From Chlorobium sp. (GTDB taxonomy: Bacteria; Bacteroidota; Chlorobiia; Chlorobiales; Chlorobiaceae), in the NCBI RefSeq assembly GCF_021740465.1, contig NZ_JAIOZR010000007.1, positions 48,798 through 112,797 of the forward strand: DNA of 64,000 nt, read 5' to 3'. Below the pieces are notes generated by a model. The model was not told where the DNA came from. It saw only the letters and a list, made by a program, of their open reading frames with translations, and did not search any database. The position numbers were made by a program, and so were the translations under genes. Positions within the stretch are counted from its first letter, which is position 1. Each line of letters opens with the position of its first letter. Below, piece after piece: positions 1 to 8,186 of the stretch.

Positions 1-524
1 GCGTCGAATACGGCGATATACTTTTCCGTAAGGGTTTTCAGCACGTCGTTGATCAGGCCGGCTTTCGCACCCCTGTTGTCAGGCCGGGTGAAAAGCGTAA
101 TGTCGTATCGTTCGGCAAGCTCCCTTGCTTCCTGCTTGTAGCTTTCGATGGCCGAGTCGTCGAGAAGGTAAACCCTCTTGTTGGGATATGCCAGACCCAT
201 ACAGGTAAGCAGGGTGTTTTCGACAACCTGTTTCGGTTCATGCCGTGCCGGGATGAGGATGGCCACCGAAGCGTCCCTGCCGGGATCCGCCTGCGGGGAA
301 GGATCATGGTTGCGGCTTTCGCTGACGAGGTTCGAAAAAAAGCCGAAGGCGTGAAACATGATGAAGAGTTCCGAAAGCAGAAACACGATGCTGAAAATCC
401 GCTCGAAGGTGTCGAAACGAGCCTGGTAAAGAAACCAGGCACGGGCGAGCACGTAGATGGTGACGGCGACAAGCAGCACAACCACCTGGGCCGCGAGAAT
501 CCTGAATTTATTTTTCTGCTGCAT
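1..524 (-). CDS. Family 2 glycosyltransferase, cellulose-synthase-like (C-terminus outside window)
   Basis: Reading leftward from an ATG at 524, the frame stays open to the window edge, so only about 174 N-terminal residues are visible. Two hydrophobic segments (about residues 9-30 and 45-65) come first, then a GT-A type core: VAILIPARHEP, a YLLDDS acidic motif, DNRGAKAGLIN, and YIAVFDA at the edge. This order fits processive membrane GT2 enzymes of the cellulose synthase type that polymerise sugars from nucleotide-sugar donors. The start lies 27 bp after the stop of a TPR/beta-barrel protein, which suggests a polysaccharide synthesis and export unit. The catalytic C-terminal part is not visible, so the polymer cannot be named. 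Confidence 0.8.
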   Translation of the reverse strand, partial: MQQKNKFRILAAQVVVLLVAVTIYVLARAWFLYQARFDTFERIFSIVFLLSELFIMFHAFGFFSNLVSESRNHDPSPQADPGRDASVAILIPARHEPKQVVENTLLTCMGLAYPNKRVYLLDDSAIESYKQEARELAERYDITLFTRPDNRGAKAGLINDVLKTLTEKYIAVFD

Positions 525-551
525 CGCAAACTAAGCGTTAGGAAACGTTGC

Positions 552-3350
552 CTAAAAATGCCACCGGGCCTGGGCGGAGAACCGGTCGTCCTCGTAGACA
601 TCCTCCTTGCTGTTCCATGTATGCTGGTATTGCAGGGAGGTGGATAAACGGCTGTTCCAGTCGCGGTACACGCCGGCCTCGACGTGATGGGAGAGGCTGC
701 TGCCCGGTTCGAAACTCACCCGGTATGCCGCGCCGTAATAGGTGTCGTTTGTGCTGCGGTAGAGCTCTTCGCCGTTCAGGAAATGCTGCCACTCCAGACC
801 AAGCGTATGGGTTGTGAAGGATGCAGGCGAGAAGTACTCCTCCCGCCGGTCGCTGAAACCGTAGTTCTGCCAGCGGTAGCTCACGCTCAGGCGCGTGGGT
901 TCATAGAAAAGATGCGCGGTGACATCGGCTCCGATGTTTGTCCTGCTGTTGCCGTCGGAATAACGGTCAAGAGCGTAATCGACGCCAGCATTCCAGCGTC
1001 TGAACCCGTCATAGAGCACCCTGCCCTGCCAGCTGCTTTTCTGAAGATGATTGCTGAATGTTTCATAATTCTCGATCACCTCCTCACGCCGGAACGCAAG
1101 ATCGAAATGAAGGTTGTCGAGCGGCATGCTCTCGGCTTCGATATACCCGGTATGACTGTCCCTGAGATTTCCGGAGTTCTGCTTGAAGCCCCAGGCGGCC
1201 CGCACCAGGATATCCGGCATGTTTCTGTATTCCAGCCCTGCCGTCAGGGCGTTACTGAACGGGGTATACCGTCCTGACCCGAAACGGTAATCCCTCCTGT
1301 CGAATTTCACAAATACTGAAACCCTGTCCTGCATGGGCATGTAAAGAGCCGTGCGCAAGCCGGTCCAGTTCACGTCGGTAAGACGACGGGCGCTCTTTGC
1401 GCTGAAATATTCCGCACCGCTTTCAAGCCTCCTGAAAGATGAAAGCACATCGATTTTCTTTCTTACGGTTGCCGCCTGCCGATGATCAGGCATATCGGCC
1501 AAAAGTGCATCATAGGTTTCCGCGGCTTCACGCCAGCGCTGCTGCTGCATGTAGAGCTGCCCGAGGTCGAAAAGCGCCTCGGGATGGTGCGGTTCGGCAA
1601 GCAGCCAGCTTCTGTATGCCCTGACGGAACTGCGGTAGGCGTTCCGATAATAGCGGCTCTTGGCTTCCGACTCGGCCCTGAGAGCGGAATCCTCCGGATA
1701 CCGGGAAATCGCCTCCCTGTAGAGGCGAAGCGAGCTCCCGTAAGCCCTCATCCATCCGAGCACCCGCGCTTTTTCGCGGTAATGGCGGGAGCTGGCATGG
1801 ACCGACCCGAGAAGCCTGTCGTAAGACTCCAGAGAGGTACTGTAGTCCCTCTGCCAGCTCGATATGCGGGCGATGTTCAGCAGGGCGTTCTCGCTGGAAG
1901 GAAACTTCAGGAGCATGTTCCGGCTGATGCCGAGCGCTTTCGGATAATCGTGCCTTGCCATGGCGATATCGGCAAGCCTGCCGTAAGGCACAGGGTCCTG
2001 CGGCCTTGCCTGTATCAGACTGCCGTACAGCCGCTCCGCCCGGTCGTATTCCCGGATCGCGAACGCCAGATCGGCCCTGGCTTCGAGCACTCCGGAATTA
2101 CCCGGCTCACGGCGCTGAAGCTCTTCGAGAACGCCTGACGCCTCAGCATACTCCTTCAGGGAGATAAGCGCGCGTGAGTAGTCAAGCGCCTGTTTGCTTG
2201 TGAGCGCACCTCTTTTCCACAGCTCCCGGTACTGTTGCGCAGCATCGCCGTAAGCCCTGTCCCGGTAAAGCACCTCTGCATATTCAGCCTTTGCCGCGTC
2301 GGTTGCCTTTCCTCTGTGGATGAGCGCGCCGTAAAGCTGCCGGGCACGCCCGAGCATTCCCGCCCATGCAAAAGTCCTGGCGGCCGCCGTCGCCAATGCA
2401 GGATCGTGCGGCCGCATTATCAAAAGGCGTTCATACAGCGCGAGGGCCTGCTGCGGATGGCCTGCGGCTTCGTGAGCCGAAATAGCCCTCCTCAACAGTC
2501 CTTCATCGCCGGGATGCCGTTTGAGCAGTCTCGTTGCGTTCTCTTCAGTGTTCAGGTACAGGCCGGAAGCAGACTCATCACCGGCAAGCGGCCGCTCCGC
2601 AGAATCGTTGAAGGCAGGGCTCTTTTTCGGGAGCGACTCCCTGCTGAAACCCGTTCCTGCTGAATCTGCGGCGACGTATCCGAGTAGCGGCGTCATTTTT
2701 CTGAGGATCGACTCTGTGTGATAGCCGGCAAGATAGAGTTCCCGATACCTGCCGAGCGCCTTCACATGCTGGCCGTCCCACGAAAGCACGTCGGCTCTGA
2801 GTTCCTGGAGCCACCTGTCGGAGGGGTTGTCACGCAGGAGACGATCGAGTTCGGCAAGCGCCCTGCTGTAGCTCCGTTGCCAGACAAGCGCCTCCGCATA
2901 CCTGCGGCGGACGAAAGGATTCTCGGCCAGAGAAAGGCTTCCGGCATAGCAGCGCGCGGCTTCGGCATATGCTTTCTTTTCATAATGGTAATTGCCGAGT
3001 TCGGCCAGAATTCCACTGTCGCGGATGCCCTTCGGGTTCAGATCCGCAAGCAGCACATCAGCCTCTTTCTGTCGGCCGAGGCGCAGATAGGTCAGATAAA
3101 GATACCAGGCCGCCCGCTCTTCTTCAGGATCTCTTGCATGTGCCGTCGAGAGAGCTGCAAGAGCCCTGGAATAGTTCCGATCGTAAAAAAGACGCTCCCC
3201 GGCTTTCAGGGAATTTGCTGAACTTTGCGTCCGCTGAAACAAAACAGCCGTTCCTGCAACTATTGCCAACGATGCGACGGCAATCAGAATTACCCGAATC
3301 CTTGATTTCATAAAAGCCTTTGTCGTGTTGGGGGAAGGCTTTGTCTGCAC
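552..3350 (-). CDS. TPR-repeat protein with C-terminal outer-membrane beta-barrel
   Basis: 932 residues. An N-terminal membrane anchor or signal (IRVILIAVASLAIVAGTAV, about 18-36) precedes many TPR-like helical pairs (about 45-620). The last ~310 residues are rich in alternating aromatic and polar strands (for example LEYRNMPDILVRAAWGF) and end in Phe, as outer-membrane barrels do. The plan, periplasmic TPR scaffold plus barrel, is that of BcsC/PgaA/YaiO-type exopolysaccharide exporters. The GT2 gene 27 bp downstream supports a role in exporting or binding that polymer. Met14 (at 3311) is an alternative start that puts the hydrophobic segment nearer the N-terminus. The function is inferred from architecture and neighbour only. 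Confidence 0.75.
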   Translation of the reverse strand: MQTKPSPNTTKAFMKSRIRVILIAVASLAIVAGTAVLFQRTQSSANSLKAGERLFYDRNYSRALAALSTAHARDPEEERAAWYLYLTYLRLGRQKEADVLLADLNPKGIRDSGILAELGNYHYEKKAYAEAARCYAGSLSLAENPFVRRRYAEALVWQRSYSRALAELDRLLRDNPSDRWLQELRADVLSWDGQHVKALGRYRELYLAGYHTESILRKMTPLLGYVAADSAGTGFSRESLPKKSPAFNDSAERPLAGDESASGLYLNTEENATRLLKRHPGDEGLLRRAISAHEAAGHPQQALALYERLLIMRPHDPALATAAARTFAWAGMLGRARQLYGALIHRGKATDAAKAEYAEVLYRDRAYGDAAQQYRELWKRGALTSKQALDYSRALISLKEYAEASGVLEELQRREPGNSGVLEARADLAFAIREYDRAERLYGSLIQARPQDPVPYGRLADIAMARHDYPKALGISRNMLLKFPSSENALLNIARISSWQRDYSTSLESYDRLLGSVHASSRHYREKARVLGWMRAYGSSLRLYREAISRYPEDSALRAESEAKSRYYRNAYRSSVRAYRSWLLAEPHHPEALFDLGQLYMQQQRWREAAETYDALLADMPDHRQAATVRKKIDVLSSFRRLESGAEYFSAKSARRLTDVNWTGLRTALYMPMQDRVSVFVKFDRRDYRFGSGRYTPFSNALTAGLEYRNMPDILVRAAWGFKQNSGNLRDSHTGYIEAESMPLDNLHFDLAFRREEVIENYETFSNHLQKSSWQGRVLYDGFRRWNAGVDYALDRYSDGNSRTNIGADVTAHLFYEPTRLSVSYRWQNYGFSDRREEYFSPASFTTHTLGLEWQHFLNGEELYRSTNDTYYGAAYRVSFEPGSSLSHHVEAGVYRDWNSRLSTSLQYQHTWNSKEDVYEDDRFSAQARWHF

Positions 3351-3487
3351 TCATGCCGATGCGCTGCCCTGAAAAAAGGCACCGTACCGGGCATTCGTTT
3401 TATAACGTGCTTTCAATATACATCAAATGCCCATTCGCAAAAAGGGAAGAATAGGCGGTCGCTCAGGATTAAAAAGTCCCGAAGCGG

Positions 3488-4678
3488 CTACAGGCTGGCA
3501 AGCAGGATTTTTTTAAGGCTTTCGGGCCCAAGCTCTACCGGATTGCTCTTGCTGCGCGTGACAACGGCAAGACGCTCCGTATCACCTTCACCGATACCGT
3601 AAGCGCCGAGCCGTGGAATATCGAGCCGGCTTCGCCACGCCTCAAGCTCTTCAACCAGCAGCATGCACCCTTCATCCGTGCCCGCATCGGCACGTCCCGT
3701 GAGCAGGCGACCGACCGCTGCATATTTCTGCAGGGCAGAACGGCCTGATCCGGAAAGCTGCAACTGCAGAATATTTTCACGGGTTGCTTCGCCGAGCAGT
3801 GCGGCGCAGAGTACTCCGTGAGGAATATCAAACGCGCCGCCGACCGATGAGGCAAAGCCGTGAACGATGCCGAGCCCGGCATTGCCGAGCACAACACCCG
3901 AAAGAAATGCGGCATAGGCGATATCACCACGCACCGCAGGATCGCCGGCCCCGTCCGAACAGGCGTTCAGGAACGACCGGCTGAAATATTCCATGCCGCT
4001 GAAAGCAAGGCTGTCCGTATAGGGAGAAGCAAAAGGGGAAACCCAGGCTTCCAGCAGCTGGGTAAAGGCGTCCATACCTGACGCGGCGGTAAGATGGCGC
4101 GGCGCCGAACAGAGAAGCTCGGGATCGACAACGGCGACGTCCGGCACGAAAGCGGGATGGCGCAGGGAACGCTTGAATCCGTCGGCACCCACCCTGCTGA
4201 TTACGGCGTTGTTCGTGGCCTCGCTGCCAGTTCCGGAAGTTGTCGGCACTGCAAGGAACGGCACCTTTCGTCCGTCGTGTTCGAGAAAACCGGGGCGTCC
4301 CTCGATAAAGCACTCGACCGGTTGGCACTGAAGCAGCATTGCCGAAACCGCCTTGCCGGCATCGATCACGCTGCCGCCTCCGATTGCGATCACCGAATCG
4401 GTTCCGGCCTTCCTGCCCGACTCGACTGCGGCGTCGATCAGCTCCGGAGAGGGCTCCCCCTGAACCCTCGTGTGCAGATATCCGGAACCCGATTGACGCA
4501 GCTCCGAAAACAGCTGTTCGAGACGGCCTGAAGCTTCAAGCGAGCGACTGCCGGTCACGATCATGGGGTTCCTGCCGAATCCCGATGCGAGCTTCGGAAG
4601 AAAAGAAAAGCTGCCGGCACCGAAATGGAGCGCCGGCAGCCTGAGAAGGGAAAAACAGGATAGCGGTTCAGGCAACAC
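3488..4678 (-). CDS. Iron-containing (type III) alcohol dehydrogenase
   Basis: 396 residues, normal for the family. The N-terminal dinucleotide-binding half contains GGGSVIDAGK and TTSGTGSE; the C-terminal helical half contains the metal-binding segments GMDAFTQLLE, GLGIVHGFA and FDIPHG with the expected histidines. Such enzymes oxidise alcohols or reduce aldehydes with NAD(P) and usually Fe2+. Its start overlaps the end of the DUF134 gene by 11 bp, so the two are probably translationally coupled at the end of an OsmC/SLAC1/DUF134 operon. The substrate cannot be read from sequence. Confidence 0.9.
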   Translation of the reverse strand: MLPEPLSCFSLLRLPALHFGAGSFSFLPKLASGFGRNPMIVTGSRSLEASGRLEQLFSELRQSGSGYLHTRVQGEPSPELIDAAVESGRKAGTDSVIAIGGGSVIDAGKAVSAMLLQCQPVECFIEGRPGFLEHDGRKVPFLAVPTTSGTGSEATNNAVISRVGADGFKRSLRHPAFVPDVAVVDPELLCSAPRHLTAASGMDAFTQLLEAWVSPFASPYTDSLAFSGMEYFSRSFLNACSDGAGDPAVRGDIAYAAFLSGVVLGNAGLGIVHGFASSVGGAFDIPHGVLCAALLGEATRENILQLQLSGSGRSALQKYAAVGRLLTGRADAGTDEGCMLLVEELEAWRSRLDIPRLGAYGIGEGDTERLAVVTRSKSNPVELGPESLKKILLASL

Positions 4679-5129
4679 TGCTGCACCTCCCCTTGCGTAT
4701 CAGCGGCTTGCCGCAGTCGGGACACTGCTCCATGCGGCAGGGAATGCCTTCGAGATGGGGCTTTTCAAAACCGCAGTGCAGGCAGACGCAGGTGTTCTCG
4801 CCGGCAATTTCGGCATGGCCGCAGACCTGTTCGATGTTGCCGCCCTCGACGCAGATCGATTTGCCGTCGATAATGGCCTCGGCAACTTTTTTATGCGCCG
4901 ATTCGATAATACGGCCGAAGGTCTGCCGCGACACCTTCATTCTCGACGCAGCCTCGGCCTGGTAAAGGCCGAGCTTGTCTGCAAGCCGGAGCGCCTCGAC
5001 CTCATCGACGGAAAGCACGACGCTCTCGAGCTTTGAGGGAGAGATCCCCTCCGGCTTGAAACAGGTGAATTTCGGCAGATCCTCTATACATCGGCAGCTC
5101 ACCGGCCGGCCCACCTTGTTCTGCTTCAT
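4668..5129 (-). CDS. DUF134 (UPF0251) predicted DNA-binding protein with zinc-ribbon tail
   Basis: 153 residues. The N-terminal half is the DUF134 helix-turn-helix resembling sigma-70 region 4 (VDEVEALRLAD, YQAEAASRMKVSRQTFGRII). The C-terminal ~45 residues have paired cysteines (CLHCG, then CPDCG), fitting a small zinc ribbon. The family consists of predicted transcription regulators, often seen near redox or metal-cofactor genes. It lies 22 bp after the channel gene and overlaps the alcohol dehydrogenase start by 11 bp, so it may regulate this operon. That role is inferred. Confidence 0.85.
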   Translation of the reverse strand: MKQNKVGRPVSCRCIEDLPKFTCFKPEGISPSKLESVVLSVDEVEALRLADKLGLYQAEAASRMKVSRQTFGRIIESAHKKVAEAIIDGKSICVEGGNIEQVCGHAEIAGENTCVCLHCGFEKPHLEGIPCRMEQCPDCGKPLIRKGRCSSVA

Positions 5130-5151
5130 AGGCTTTTAGGCTGGATAACGA

Positions 5152-6159
5152 TCAGTCCTCGATGCAAATCTCACTTTTAACCATGGCCATGGTTGTCCTC
5201 ACAAGCAGTATCGCAATGATCAGCACAAGAAAACCGAGCTCGAATATGGCGAGATTCCTGAAAAACGGGTCCTTTGTCAGATTGAGCATCAGAAGCGTGG
5301 CGAGCGCTTTGGCTGCAACCGGGAAGGAGTACGCCCACCATGAGAGGTAGAAATTGATCTTGGCAAGCATGGGGAGCCTGAACAGGACGAGAATGAACAT
5401 GAAGAGCGAAAAATAGTACAAAATACGGGCAAAAGCATCGAGTTCACCGCCGGCCAGCTTGTTATAGGCTATGAATCCGATAGCCGGAGGCGCGAACAGA
5501 ATGAAGAGTGTCGGTAGAAGACGCTCGGGGATCGATGCGTGGAAAACAATCCGGTACATCACGATGGTGAAAAGGGCCATCCAGAAGATCAAACCGACGG
5601 AAAAGAAAAACCACGACACTTCGACGAATCCATGCTTGACACCGGCAATCGGCACGATGATGGCGCCAACGATGGGAATGAACCAGCCGGGAGTCATGTG
5701 CTCGATCTTGAAATGCGTCTGGGTTATCCAGCTTGAAATGATAAAGATCGAGGCAAGCAGCTGCAGAATGACGCCGGTTACCCACATGTAGTAGGATATC
5801 TGCAGATTCCGTTCGAGGTAAACGACGCTCAGCACGAGAAAAATCTTCGCGATGAGCGGAAAGAAGTTGATCTTGATCGGGTGGTTCCACTCATGACTGA
5901 TGGTATCCGGATTGGTTACAGCCTTGAGAAGATAGACCGCGCTTACCACCACGAACATGGCGAGCGTAACATAGAGAAGAATGTCGCTTGCGGGTTTGAG
6001 GAGTTCAAGCAGCCCCCCTGCTTTCTGTATGGCAAGCGTAAAACCCGCCATGCCGAGCACGATGGCGAAAAAGGTTATGTGAAAATTGCGCAGCTTGGAC
6101 GGCTGCCCTCCATGCAGAGCTTCAGTGGTCATCTTGTTTATGGTGTTGTTTGCAGACAT
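5152..6159 (-). CDS. SLAC1/TehA (TDT) family anion channel or transporter
   Basis: 335 residues with about ten predicted hydrophobic helices and a short polar N-terminus. The first helix motif (NFHITFFAIVLGMAGFTLA) and PGWFIPIVGAIIVP match the tellurite-resistance/dicarboxylate transporter family, which includes bacterial TehA and plant SLAC1. It should sit in the inner membrane and pass anions or small organic acids. It is 44 bp from the upstream osmC-like gene and 22 bp from DUF134, consistent with one operon. Family members are often annotated as tellurite resistance proteins, but tellurite itself is not implied here. Confidence 0.85.
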   Translation of the reverse strand: MSANNTINKMTTEALHGGQPSKLRNFHITFFAIVLGMAGFTLAIQKAGGLLELLKPASDILLYVTLAMFVVVSAVYLLKAVTNPDTISHEWNHPIKINFFPLIAKIFLVLSVVYLERNLQISYYMWVTGVILQLLASIFIISSWITQTHFKIEHMTPGWFIPIVGAIIVPIAGVKHGFVEVSWFFFSVGLIFWMALFTIVMYRIVFHASIPERLLPTLFILFAPPAIGFIAYNKLAGGELDAFARILYYFSLFMFILVLFRLPMLAKINFYLSWWAYSFPVAAKALATLLMLNLTKDPFFRNLAIFELGFLVLIIAILLVRTTMAMVKSEICIED

Positions 6160-6203
6160 GTTGAAAAAAAACGGTTTCAGAAGGCATCAGAAGATCCTCA
6201 CTT

Positions 6204-6605
6204 TCATGTTGTGGCCGTAACCACTTCAAAAACAGGCGGATCCTGGATATGCTTTTTCACGGCACAGAGATTCGCCGCATTGACGACGGCGTCCCTGTAC
6301 TTTTCGGGAAAATCCGGAGGAACTTCGATGGTCAGCACGATTTTGCCTATACCCCGCCCGGTCTCTTTGGGAAAATGTGACTGCACGATCCGGATACCCT
6401 CGGTCGGAATTTCACGGCTCTGGCAGAATGAATAGACATAGATGCCCGCACAGGTTCCGATGGAGGCAAGAAACAGCATGAACGGCTCAGGAGCAGAACC
6501 CTCTCCGCCGGCGTATTCCGACTGATCGGTCTCGATGGTGAATCCCTTGAATTCGGCATTCACTTTCTTGCCGCCTTCGAAGGTGATGATCATATCTTTA
6601 CTCAT
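6204..6605 (-). CDS. OsmC-family protein
   Basis: 133 residues, the usual OsmC/Ohr size. The family's two redox cysteines are recognisable: Cys52 in the LASIGTCAG helix and Cys114 in NAANLCAVKKHI. OsmC/Ohr proteins reduce organic hydroperoxides through this pair. YhfA-like OsmC proteins share the fold and have less clear activity, so the substrate is open. It is the first gene of the leftward cluster with the SLAC1-type channel, DUF134 and iron alcohol dehydrogenase. Confidence 0.88.
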   Translation of the reverse strand: MSKDMIITFEGGKKVNAEFKGFTIETDQSEYAGGEGSAPEPFMLFLASIGTCAGIYVYSFCQSREIPTEGIRIVQSHFPKETGRGIGKIVLTIEVPPDFPEKYRDAVVNAANLCAVKKHIQDPPVFEVVTATT

Positions 6606-6769
6606 TTCACTGATAATTTAAACGTTTATTTTTCAATAGGGTTCAGGGCTGCAGCATGGGTACTGCGGGTGCCCGGCTCACTCTCAATTATAAGCATATG
6701 CTCATATTTTAGCAAGGAAATAATAGAAAAAGTAGCCAGTATTCAGTATCCTGTATTATTTATTATGGC
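6606..6769. other. Upstream region of the OsmC operon
   Basis: This short AT-rich stretch lies between the osmC-like start and the heptamer array and should carry the operon promoter. No clear -35/-10 pair was assigned by eye. A degenerate stretch at about 6731-6760 resembles decayed heptamer units. Confidence 0.35.
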
Positions 6770-6902
6770 TACTGCCTACCGACTACTGACTACTGACTAC
6801 CGACTACTGACTACCGACTACTGACTACTGCCTACCGACTACTGGCTACTGACTACCGACTACCGACTACTGACTACTGACTACTGACTACCGACTACCG
6901 AC
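6770..6902. repeat. Heptanucleotide tandem array, about 19 units
   Basis: The sequence is an uninterrupted run of 7-bp units, mostly TACTGAC and TACCGAC, with two TACTGCC and one TACTGGC. The array runs into the 3' end of the neighbouring flavoprotein gene: its last five codons and TAG stop are read from array units on the minus strand. Shorter heptamer arrays occur at 33756, 33949 and 53467. Confidence 0.95.
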
Positions 6903-8167
6903 TCCCCCGCCATCCATCCGGTGGAGAATGCGGCCTGCAGATTGAAGCCTCCGATCTCGCCGGCGTAGTCGAGAATTTCGCCGGCGAAGAAAAGGGCGGG
7001 TACGAGGCGGGATTGCATGGTTTTCGGGTTCACTTCAGCGAGCGATACGCCACCCGCCGAGACCTCTCCCTCTGCGAGTGGAACGACCTTGACGCTGCCA
7101 AGTGGAAACCTCTTCAGCGTATTCAGGAGCATAATCCGACTCCCGCGGACAAGGCCGCTCAAAAGCACATCTTCAGGAATCCCTGCAAGGCGCATGATCA
7201 AGGGTATTAGAGCCGCAGGAGGGCCCTCCGGGCTTTGCTGCAGGAATTTCCGTACCATCTTTGCACCGTTGCGCCTGGCCTCCGAAAGCAGCAATTCCTG
7301 AAGCTCATCCTGGGTGAGGTCTGTAAACAGGTCCGCGAAAAGCCGACAGCTTCCCTCCGTTCTGAACAGTTCCGCGACCTCTCTTGAAAGAGAAAGTACC
7401 GCAGGACCGGAAAGCCCCCGGTGCGTAAAGAGCACATCTCCTTTTCGGCTGACCTGCTTTCCGCCGGCTGAAGCGATGAACGCCACCGAACGGAGCGAGA
7501 CGCCTGCAAGCCCTGAATACGGTTTGTCAGTGGTCAGTACCGGAGCAAGTGCCGGTGAGGGTTTGACAATAGTGTGACCGAGTCGGCGAGCGAAGAGCAG
7601 GCCGTCTCCCCTGCTGCCGGTAGAAGGGTATGAAACTCCTCCCGTAGCAAGAATGAGCGATGCCGCCCTGAAGGTTCGCTCTCCTGCCGTAACGGCGAAA
7701 ATCCCGTCGATCCGCTCGACGGAACTTGCCGTACAAGCGTACTCGATCGTAACGGCACGCTCCTCGATCATGCGCTCGAACGCATGCGCGACGTCGGAGG
7801 CGGTAAACCCTTCAACCGGAAACACCTTGCCATCCGGCCTTGATTCACACCGGACGCCATACCGGTAAAGCAGCTCAAGCAGCTCCCCGCTCCTGAAGGC
7901 GTGGAGCGCATGGCGAAGGAAGCGCTGTTCTCCCTTCTTCAAAAACCCCTTTACAAGCAGTCCGTCCGGTTCAAGAGCGTGTGTAACGTTACATCGCCCG
8001 CCTCCCGATATTCTGATTTTGGCGCCTGTCCGATCGTTACGCTCCAGAATGACGATTGAAAAGTCCTTATCCGGAATCCGGCGCCGACGCGCACTCTCCC
8101 TTGCCGCGATAGCCGCAAGCATGCCGGCAGCCCCGCCTCCGACGATAACGATATCGATTATGCGCAT
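6881..8167 (-). CDS. HI0933/BaiN-type NAD(P)/FAD-dependent oxidoreductase
   Basis: 428 residues from the ATG at 8167, preceded by an AGGA ribosome-binding site; a longer frame from 8308 would overlap the efflux gene and adds no family sequence. The protein opens with the FAD Rossmann motif IVIVGGGAAGMLAAI, has the family signature KIRISGGGRCNVTH and LILATGGVSYPSTGSRGDG, and ends with the second FAD-binding segment GEILDYAGEIGGFNLQAAF. Members are flavoproteins of the BaiN/YhiN group with poorly defined substrates. The last codons and the stop are formed by the heptamer array at 6770-6902, so the extreme C-terminus is probably variable. Confidence 0.9.
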   Translation of the reverse strand: MRIIDIVIVGGGAAGMLAAIAARESARRRRIPDKDFSIVILERNDRTGAKIRISGGGRCNVTHALEPDGLLVKGFLKKGEQRFLRHALHAFRSGELLELLYRYGVRCESRPDGKVFPVEGFTASDVAHAFERMIEERAVTIEYACTASSVERIDGIFAVTAGERTFRAASLILATGGVSYPSTGSRGDGLLFARRLGHTIVKPSPALAPVLTTDKPYSGLAGVSLRSVAFIASAGGKQVSRKGDVLFTHRGLSGPAVLSLSREVAELFRTEGSCRLFADLFTDLTQDELQELLLSEARRNGAKMVRKFLQQSPEGPPAALIPLIMRLAGIPEDVLLSGLVRGSRIMLLNTLKRFPLGSVKVVPLAEGEVSAGGVSLAEVNPKTMQSRLVPALFFAGEILDYAGEIGGFNLQAAFSTGWMAGESVVGSQ

Positions 8168-8186
8168 GCTGATCCTGAAGGTTAGG

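Noticed and set aside
6770..6902. CRISPR array
   Set aside because: The 7-bp units are contiguous with no spacers; no cas genes are in the window.
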